From Heliopora coerulea (lineage: Eukaryota; Cnidaria; Anthozoa; Scleralcyonacea; Helioporidae), in assembly GCA_030142905.1 (NCBI GenBank), contig JASJOG010000075.1, positions 248,001 through 312,000 on the forward strand: 64,000 nucleotides of DNA. Reading direction: 5' to 3'. The position numbers were made by a program, and so were the translations under genes. Under the pieces are notes generated by a model that ran no database searches, was not told the origin of the DNA, and was given only the letters and a program-made list of their open reading frames with translations. Positions 55,519 to 64,000 of this stretch are shown one piece after another. Every line of letters starts with the position of its first letter. Position 1 is the first letter of the stretch.

Positions 55519-57095
55519 TAGGCGCAAATGCTAGGCACATGGCCAACCAGTGTTGCAAATTGAACTCAACTCATCTACTGAGACGAAAAAGCGTGCGTTA
55601 AATCTAGCAGAAGAATTGATTAAGCGAGTAGCAGTTTTTTGTATTCGTGCATGAACTCAGTTTTAATTTGTGATTTTGCACTTCGTGTGACCGACAGCTA
55701 CTGTTTACCAACTGCTGTTGGGCAAAACGAACAAGGATTCCTTATTTGCTAATGAGACGTAATGACAAAGTTGTGATCTCAGCTGGCGTATAATCATAGT
55801 TACAAGACGGACAGCGGAAATGAAACCATGAAAACACGATATACAAAAGCCAACGATTCCAAGACGTGATAAAAATGCAAGGTGACTATGGGCAAAACAT
55901 GAATCATTTAATGAGCCTCCTTCTTGTTGCTGCATCAAAGTACATTTGTAAAGATGTCTGGTAAACACGGCTCAAACTAGTCGTAGTTTGCGTATTGCAG
56001 TCAGTCCAGCGGCTACGGCTTGTAACCAATCTCAGGACCAACATATACTTCGCTGCTAAGGAAGCTCGGAAGAAATGATAGACTAAAGCCCCCGTAAATA
56101 CGACTATGTTTTCACTTGACAACGTTAATTTCCTTACAACCCAACAAAGACTTTTTCGAATGGATGTAGAGCCGTTAACGTAACTTGAAAGTTGAAATCT
56201 GCTGAAAAGAGATTCGTCTAATGTCTCTTTCGTGACGTCACAAGTGTTTGGGAAACTCGTTACAATGCTCCCTCTTATACAGGATCATTAGCCAAGAGTT
56301 TCTCCTGAGTTAGTTACAATCGCGCAAGATTTGCCTAGCCACCGCAGAAAGCAACCATTAAAATTGTTAGGCTCACCGGCAATTGCTGAAATTTAAAATG
56401 AGAGTCTACTGGGAATCACTACAAGTGGTGAAAGTACTTGAGATCATCAGATGTCTTCCCTTGAGTCGTTTTATGACATTACACGTCCTTTTCACAACAA
56501 AAAAGGGATTGGTCCTCTTGATAGAATTTCAAGTACGCCAATCCAACGCTTTCGCCAGTAACAGGAGAAATATGCTAATCGCCTTGCTCACTGAAAGATT
56601 CGACTCCCGCGCGTAACATTTAAGGCGTCTGGTAATCATGATCGCTGGATGAGAATCTGTTTCTAATCCAGGAACTGCAGTTCGGCTGGTATTGACGACA
56701 AGCAGAGGTTAGTTGGTCCACGTCTGTACAACTTCTTATCCACTGGGTAACTCTATTTAGCGGATAAAATTTATCAAGTGTACAAGTTCGGTTGCTGAAA
56801 AGATGAATAACGCTGTTCACGGCTTTGTCGGCAAAGCTAGTCCCCATCCATTAGATAGCAAATCCATCCACTTGACAAGATTTATCCAGTAGATTACCCA
56901 GACTTTGTACAACCGTCCTAAGATGGATGACAACCTCAAGCACTACGAACATTGTGATTATTTCTCTAACAAACTGTTGTCGTTTGTCAGTGTCTCTGCA
57001 ATCGCTGGGGGTACGATTTTCTATAGTTCAAGTCACAACCATTGTAACCACTGAAGTACAGAATTTTCCATCGTAGTAATCGTTATTTTTCTTAC
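55519..57095. other. No supported exon; repeat-like ATCCACTGG strings
   Basis: TTATCCACTGGGTAAC near 56738 and ATCCATCCACTTGACAAGAT near 56862 suggest the ends of a small dispersed element, but termini could not be fixed. Confidence 0.3.
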
Positions 57096-57180
57096 CAATG
57101 AGATCATCAACGATACTGAACGTGTGGTTGCCATAATTCTCTTTACTCATTGTGAGTGCTTGCCTGCTACGATAACTCAT
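57096..57180 (-). CDS. ERG: Candidate distal alternative first exon of the ERG/FLI gene
   Basis: From an ATG at 57180 the minus strand reads MSYRSRQALTMSKENYGNHT then FSIVDDLI, and ends in phase 1 at a good donor (ATTG then gtaag, 57095). Spliced to the acceptor at 50356, the split codon becomes GTG and the frame runs on through VSLRI into MYMNEAQ, the start of the short form. The long isoform would have 485 residues, and the intron would be about 6.7 kb. Vertebrate ERG also uses alternative first exons (known). The open frame continues upstream of this ATG to about 57279 without another in-frame ATG. Frame agreement alone has a one-in-three chance of being accidental. A second in-frame ATG lies at 57150. 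Confidence 0.45.
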
Positions 57181-57279
57181 TTGCCATCCCAGGGATCGCG
57201 ATAGGGAAGGTTGCGTTCCTTGCGGTCGAGAAGAGGGCGCGCTGTATACTGTTTCTAAATGATCCCGAACTGTCACCAC

Positions 57280-58760
57280 GTTTGTGATTGAGTCGCGTTA
57301 AGAAAATATCAAAACTGCGCGCAAACAACCGTTTGTTATCGAGCCATCTTATTAGATAGATATGAAAACCAAGCGTAAACAAACGCGACGTTCAGTTAAG
57401 CTTGGACGAGCGATCAGTCCTGGATTGGAATGAAACAAGTAGTTGTTCGCCTTTGTCTTCTTGTTGATCCAACTGTTGATTTAACAAGAAGACGAAAGGT
57501 GGGAGGTATTTTACCAATCACGAATGTCCAAAGGTAGAAGAAGCTTTTCGTTTTCTTCTTGCCTCTCTTGTTTCATTGCGAAGAGAGGCTTTTTCAGAAA
57601 CACACTTTCCAATTCTTACTTGATCGACGAAACTTCTCTTTTAAAGAACAAGTGAAAATACAAAGATTGTGTTACAACAATTAATGGACGAAAACTCCTT
57701 CATTGAACATACTGGTGCGTGAATTTCGAAGGAAATCCCGGTGAAAGAATTGGGAAAACTTGTCTTTGAGAACGGCTGACTCGGCAGTCAAGAACCGTGA
57801 CGGTGACGGACAGGTCCGAAAAACAACTTGACTAAGTCTCGTTAATTCGCCTAATCGGATACCGCAGAATGCCATACAACCGCGAGTCTACAACAACAAC
57901 CAAATCAAGGATTATAATTTCCCCAGCTATCAGGACGATGAGATGACACACTCAGTCACTGAGCTTTGAATATGCATGACTCCCATCCAAGGACATGGGG
58001 TGTGTCTGACCTGATTGCTACGTCCTCTAGAAAACCACATCTTCCTAAGAATTTGGTAGAGAAACGCCAACAAACGTTAACGTTGCGAGAATTCGGCATG
58101 AAAACAGATTTACACTAACAGTAACCTCAAGGCAGAAAACCCCAGCGGAAATACCGTCTGCGATACCTTTTGATAGAAATGTTATATTTTAATTGAAACC
58201 CACGATAGTCATCCTGAAATGAGGAAAGCTATGAGCTTCAACAGGCAGTTCCCCGCCTGTCGAGAGAGCACGTAAGTCAAATTTGAATTCGCGTCTTGTA
58301 TTTTAAGTTTTTACGTCAGCCTCGGTTTACAAATATGGTGTTCTCCGGCATCCATAAAATTCTTCCTATTTCATTCTCACCCATCGGGACATGAAAAAAC
58401 CCCGATAAATGTCCTCAGATGCAGATTACAGAACTGAAGGCTTCAAGCAGAAACGTACGATTGGAGTGCGTAATGAATACAATGTCCCGAATCCATAAAT
58501 GGATTGTGCGTTTCTTCTTCTGAGTGCAAAAATGGATTCCGAATCCATCGAAATAGATTCGGAAGATTCGATACCACGAATCTGCGTCCGCATTCGGATT
58601 CTCTTGCATAAACGCAGCCCTTGGTCCGATCGGAAATGTAACTGAACGTGCATTACTGTCCCACGCCTTTAAATCAAGTTCCGTGTTATCATTTCCGAAG
58701 CCATCTGGGAAAGCAAAACCTTCTGTTTCAAGTCAAGTACTTAACTGAAATCACCTTCTT
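57280..58760. other. No supported gene; ATTCGGATTC-type repeat
   Basis: At 58440-58625 strings such as GAATCCATAAATGGATT and GGATTCCGAATCCATCG recur with inverted character, probably one dispersed non-coding element. Confidence 0.35.
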
Positions 58761-58764
58761 GTAT

Positions 58765-59085
58765 GCATGGGTATGTAGGTACGTTTGCATTTCGTATGTA
58801 TGTAATTATGTGCGTATGTATGCTTGTATATATGTATGTACGTAGGTAGGTATGCTAGGACGTACGCAGGTAGGTCGCTGGTTGGTACAGTGGGTAGGTA
58901 GGTTACTTGGTAGGTACATAAGTGGGTCGTTGGTACGTAGGTAAATAGGTATTTATGTACGCAGGCGGATATGTAGGTAGGTTGGTAGATCGGACGGTAT
59001 GTGGGTAGGTGAAAAGGTAGTGAGGCAGGTATGTTGATAAGTTGGGAGATAGGTAGGTAGGTAGGTGTGCTTGGGAGGCAGTTAG
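58765..59085 (+). repeat. Degenerate GTAG/GTAT microsatellite
   Basis: Long run of GTATGTATGT and GTAGGTAGGT units with scattered substitutions. Confidence 0.8.
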
Positions 59086-59520
59086 GCAGTCAGACAAAAC
59101 CTGTGGGTAAGCATATACCAGTACATACACATTACGCGATATCGCCTAATGCATAGTGCCACCCACTCTGTGACCTCATTATAGTATGACATATCGCTTG
59201 GCATTGCGATAGTGGCCTTAGCCGGCGCAGTCTTTCTGGAAAGAAACATGAATGTTAACCCTGTATATTGTGTAACTGTGTAATTAACAGATGACAAAAA
59301 CTCCGTTAAAGAAAATCTCAATGGCATCGAACCTTAGATATTGAAGGTTTTAGCTAGCAATTGCGGTTTAAAGTTCGTATTGTGACGCATCATACCCTAC
59401 TCTAAATGGTCAGTATCGTGCTATTGTTCAGCACTGAGTGTCGTACGTTACTTTTGCTCTCTGCTTGTTTTGCTAGCTCCCATTTGTTTCGGAAAAAATC
59501 TAGTCCAGCGTGTTTTAAAG

Positions 59521-59733
59521 CCTGGTTTCCATATACTCGCCACAATTGTCACGAAAATAAACTCAGCGGTCGCAGCAATCATATCGCCGACATAGAAAAA
59601 GTTCCATCTTAGCTAACGTGATCGCTTGGATCGTCGAGTTTACGGTTTCCGTACCACCGCTGCGACCATCGAAGATATTTTTTTCAAAGATCACAACGAT
59701 CGTAGTGATCATGGCGATTATATGGGACCCAGG
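59521..59733. mobile_element. MITE with CCTGGTTTCCATATA ends, about 213 bp
   Basis: CCTGGTTTCCATATACTCGC at the left and GGCGATTATATGGGACCCAGG at the right are imperfect inverted repeats. The interior alternates GCGGTCGCAG, ACGATCG and GATCACTACG-like strings. Similar ends occur at 5201. Confidence 0.6.
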
Positions 59734-62700
59734 GTTTACTTTGTACTGACTAACGACATGCCATTTCACTCGGCTTGAAGATCAGCTCGCCTGGTCTAAG
59801 AGCTAGACATCTAACAATCGGTTACCTTAATTCTAATAGCTATCAAACTTTTTCCTATTATCCCGGACTTGGTTTATTTTGTGATGAGCTACTGCATCAT
59901 GTATATACTAGTGATTGTGGGGTAGGGCAATGTCGTTCACTGTACTTAAGAAGTTGTGTCGTATACTTTACATAAATTGGAACCCAGTGTAAAAAAAACG
60001 GTTGGCTACTGCACATTTTTACGACGATACAGTGCGATCGACATTTAGTTATAACACTCAGAAATTGTCTGTCTGTAACAATAAATTAAGAAGGCAACAG
60101 CTTCGTCCTTGCTACTTTAGTGCCTTGCGAACTCCATCATCTGATATTTTTGTAAAGATGCAGTGTTTTATGTGTGCAAGGAATAGTGATAAAGTGCAGG
60201 ACAAGCCGGTTTTTTTTGGGTGCTTTTTGCACGCTTCGGATCGTGTCAAGATCATTGCGGGATGCCTTTCATGTACCCACGGGACAGGCGCAGAAACCTG
60301 ACCTAATGACTCTGAAATAAATGCCAATGCCCCCGAAATGCAAGCACCGAGATGTATATTTCCAAGGGAGTAATTAATGGAAAATAAACATTAAGTGTTA
60401 AACCAATCTTAGGCCGAAAACGAGAAATTGCTTTCGATAAAAAACAGACGCGAATACCATCAATATTGGCTTGTTAATGACTTTATTAATCGATTATCTT
60501 GAAGAATGATGCCACTTGAGCCGCGATTGAGCTAAAATTTGAGAATCAGGTCTTGGTATCAGATTGACAAGTGACAAAACATCCATTTCTTTTACTTTTC
60601 GCTTGTTCACGAATTTTCTGTCGTATTTACAACGGCCAGCCGCGAGACGAGCGACAGTCGCAACTCGAACGAGTAAACTCCATATGGCTTTAACTGTTTG
60701 TGAAAACCAAACTAGAGGAATTGAAACTGGTTTAACAGCTTTTTACAACGTCTTCTAAGGCCATTAACGTGAAAGAGTAAAAAACTCATCATCAAAATGG
60801 AATAAAACAGTCATCACATGTGCATATTTATATCAGTATTTCAAGTAAGACTAAACCCTAAAGGCTTACTTAAGCCAATACAGCACTGTAACGTTCAAAA
60901 CATAGCTTTGCTGTAGAACACAGGCATCAAATTGCTTCCAATAGCTCGCATGCAAAACGACTAAAGTTCAAACTATCGTAACATTTCTCAAAAGCACTAT
61001 AAGTCGTTTTTGCACGACAAGACTCGAATCGGTCATAAAGTGGTCATTCGCCCCATCATTGACACTTACAACATCCCCTTTTCACCACGCTATTCTCGTG
61101 ATATCGAGAACAGAAGTCACAAGATATCACGAATACCAAACAGCTACTTCATGCGCCCAATATTTAGAACAAAGACTGGAACTGAAAGGGTAGATTATGG
61201 GAAGAGATTTTTGCTCGCGATTTCGCTACTTTTGCTGCCTGTTTTGATTTTTGAAATAGTCGATTATTACGAAATTTGCTCCTGCATGTTGTTTTCTCCG
61301 AGCACCAATCGTGGTGATATTTCTTCATATATCTGATAGGAAGTAAAACATTCATATTGAAATTCGCGTCGACAAATTGTCAGAACGACACGACAAAAAA
61401 GGTAATAGGTATCCAGATTTCCCATGTAAAATATTTAACTTATTGTTTTATTGGAAAGACTTCAATTTCTGTTTTGACACTGATAATGCTTTTCAGTTCA
61501 AATTCTCCGACCCGAAGGGCATTTACAGCCTTTTTCATTTATTTATATCACAGTCACACATACAAGCCGTTTCCTGATGCCCTATGTCATGTATAAGCCT
61601 CGATGAAACGAATCGGAAAAGTTAACAACTGAGTGTCAAGAAAACTGCTAAATCCGCAGGGAAGTTGAATACTGCCAAAAGCTGTTTTGTAACCAACTTA
61701 TTAAGGCAAGGCAAAATAATTATAATAACAAACATCACGCGACGAGGCATGGTAATATCATGCATGATTGTTCATACTGAAACTTTAAACGAAAGCAGTT
61801 TTTTGGCTAAAACAAACTGAAAAGATACAGAATTGCACATTAGAATGTGATATTTACTGCATGCAGTCGGAAATCTTTGAAGGTTGTTGACCGCGGTTTC
61901 AAGTGACGAACATTGTTTCAATTTGAAAGTCGGTGTTCATGAAAGGATTGAAATCAAATCAAGTTTTACCAATTATGGCTAGAAACAGCTGCAAAATCAA
62001 ATGGCTTTTCCAATTTTCAACCAAACTGCTTTTGTGTCTTCAACGGAATATAATATCTAGTATAGCTCCATTTATTTGGCCCTTCGTTGGTTTTCTATAA
62101 TTTTCCCAATCTTGTTATTAACCCAAATCTTGAGTTTCAAGATATCAATATCATTCAGAGTATGCTTTGTTTTACACTTTTTCAAGTGGTCGGCTGGTTG
62201 TGGTTTTTTACAGGTACAAAATGAGTCAATAATATCATTGAACAAAGAACATAATTATCCTTTACTCTTACACAACAGGCCAACGTCATCCTATGAACTT
62301 ATCGCTATATTTAATCCGTGTCAATGTTTTTGTGCACTATATTTGTAAATGTGATATCAATATCGGTCGGATTCACTTTGCAACGGCAAAGGTTTCAACC
62401 GAAACTAAATTTAAGATCGTGCAGACTAGCGTGAAACCTTTGAACATATTTACTATCAGCTGTACTCACACAGAATTTTCAAATCTTTACCGGTTATTAC
62501 ACAAGCCTATCTCAAGCTTGTAACATTCCCTCGGGGACAGTGTCAAAACATTTGTAAAGCTATTACCAGTTTTCCGTTTCAAAGCCAACTGTTTCCGTTC
62601 CTTAACAGATTACATGCAACAAAGGCAAAGAAAATTGACAGCGCATTCCTCGAATTATCGCTTTTGTAAGCCACACAAATGTCCACAAAGTACTAGCTTT

Positions 62701-64000
62701 GTTGAGAAGCAAATCTGTTTCATTGAAACATGAAAATGTCGCACGGGGCTGCAGGCTTTCTTGAGACACTTTGTATTTCTGGCAAGAAAAAGCAATGAAT
62801 AGTACTATACGTAATGGATCAAAATGAAAACAAGACGTCTTATCATTGCTTGAGCTTTCGGTTTAACTGCCAACGTGTCTCAAAGATGAGAGACTGAGAT
62901 GTTTATCGAAACGGTAAACCATTTAGACCAATGTTTTGCCAGCCCTTTTTTCTTGGCAACACTTTTGTCATTTTTTAATTCTTCTGGGTTGCGGTTTTGC
63001 TTTTGAATAACAACGGTAATCTCGTTGCTGAGTTCACGTATGTTTTTCTAGAAGCTACAGAGGAGTTTTACCGATTCACTTCGAAAAACAACCAAAAAAA
63101 GCATCCTGTCAGCGGTGTCCAAGTCATAGTTCACGGAAAATATGCAGTCCTGTTTTTCATCAAAGTTGTGCAAACTTATTAGTCTACCTTAGTACCTTCA
63201 GGCAAAGTTGTTCGGCTCCATTTTAGAAATGTATGAAAGAAGCTCATAGTTGTAAAATTTGTATTACACACATTAAAAAGTGCTGGGTCGTGTTTGGTTA
63301 AAAGGAGTGTAATTTAGATTATTAATCGGACTTCTTAGTAAGTTTTTTTTCCATCATTAAATTACTGCACGGTCTGAATTACCACGAAAGCGCAGGTAGT
63401 TTATCAAGTTAACGTACTAGTTTCACAAAGAGAAGCATCCCCGAAAGAGTAACATATTAACTGAATGATGCCAAGTATTCTGAGTGGAACGTTTCAAGTG
63501 CTTTTGAACAAACAAAGAGTTTATCGAATGGAAATAGAAGCCGACGAGTGGTTAACGTATGGTCGGATTTCCGATAGCCAAAGAATAATATAAAGTGGTC
63601 TTGTCTCGTTTCGGTAGTAAATGATATCATTCTTTACAGTAGAGACCGAATGAGCTTTAAAAATTCCGTGAGTTTAAGTAAATCAGGAAAAAAAAAACCC
63701 AAATTGAAGTAGTCGTAACACGACAGTGATGTAAATTTTTGTACTGTAACCATAATTACCTGTTTTCTAGCGAATACGACTTAATAAGAGTCTTTTTAAT
63801 AAGACTTACAAAAACTCGAACTGTAGTTTACTTGTTTGGGTAAGACATGCGTGCATATAAATCCCACACTGCACTCAAAATCGCATTGGTACTTTTAAAA
63901 ACACCTAACTGCTAAAAGTGGTTAAAGATGGCTTGATGTTTATGTGATTCGTGAACATACGTAAGGACAAGCATATGAATAAATTTTGAGCTATATTTAA
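59734..64000. other. No supported gene
   Basis: Frames such as 60002-60301, 61010-61336 and 62076-62348 have no recognised domain or splice support. AT-rich intergenic DNA. Confidence 0.45.

Noticed and set aside
58903..59130. Threonine/tyrosine/proline-rich repeat protein on the minus strand
   Set aside because: It is the translation of the GTAG microsatellite.

Overview
This is nuclear DNA from an animal, most likely an anthozoan cnidarian such as a stony coral. The only gene I can fully recognise is an ETS transcription factor of the ERG/FLI class with short introns. The rest is AT-rich DNA packed with retroelement debris (jockey/CR1-like and RTE-like LINEs, a Penelope-like element with a GIY-YIG domain), tRNA-derived SINEs, TA-flanked MITEs and foldback elements. 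A block almost empty of CpG is the signature of mosaic gene-body methylation known in cnidarians. The taxon is inferred from content, not from a search.

Layout. 1-8 kb: no gene; dispersed repeats, a large palindrome (3763-3912) and TA microsatellites. 8.3-9.45 kb: broken LINE on the minus strand. 9.8-19.4 kb: a nest of MITEs, SINEs, foldbacks, a LINE tail (16860-17145) and a 105-bp tandem repeat. 19.6-21.5 kb: broken RTE-like LINE. 22.4-24.5 kb: Penelope-like element flanked by its own 3' end in inverted orientation. 25-27 kb: SINEs and tRNA-like pieces. 27.4-33.3 kb: CpG desert with no recognisable exon. 34.5-34.9 kb: GGAA-rich polypurine tract. 35.3-41.6 kb: foldbacks, a pogo-like MITE and a decayed hAT-like MITE. 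46.0-50.5 kb: ERG/FLI-type gene on the minus strand, eight coding exons, 452 residues, reconstructed with consistent splice phases. 51-64 kb: upstream region of that gene. A candidate distal first exon at 57096-57180 would splice in frame into the second exon of the proximal form and add 33 residues.

The ERG-type protein is expected to be a nuclear regulator that binds GGAA-core sites through its ETS domain, with a pointed domain for protein contacts. The mobile elements share a recurring theme: CTGANGA-hairpin-GAAA motifs that look like Penelope-type hammerhead ribozyme cores, intact or decayed, are scattered through the window. I found no bacterial-type operon, CRISPR array, intact tRNA or rRNA gene.
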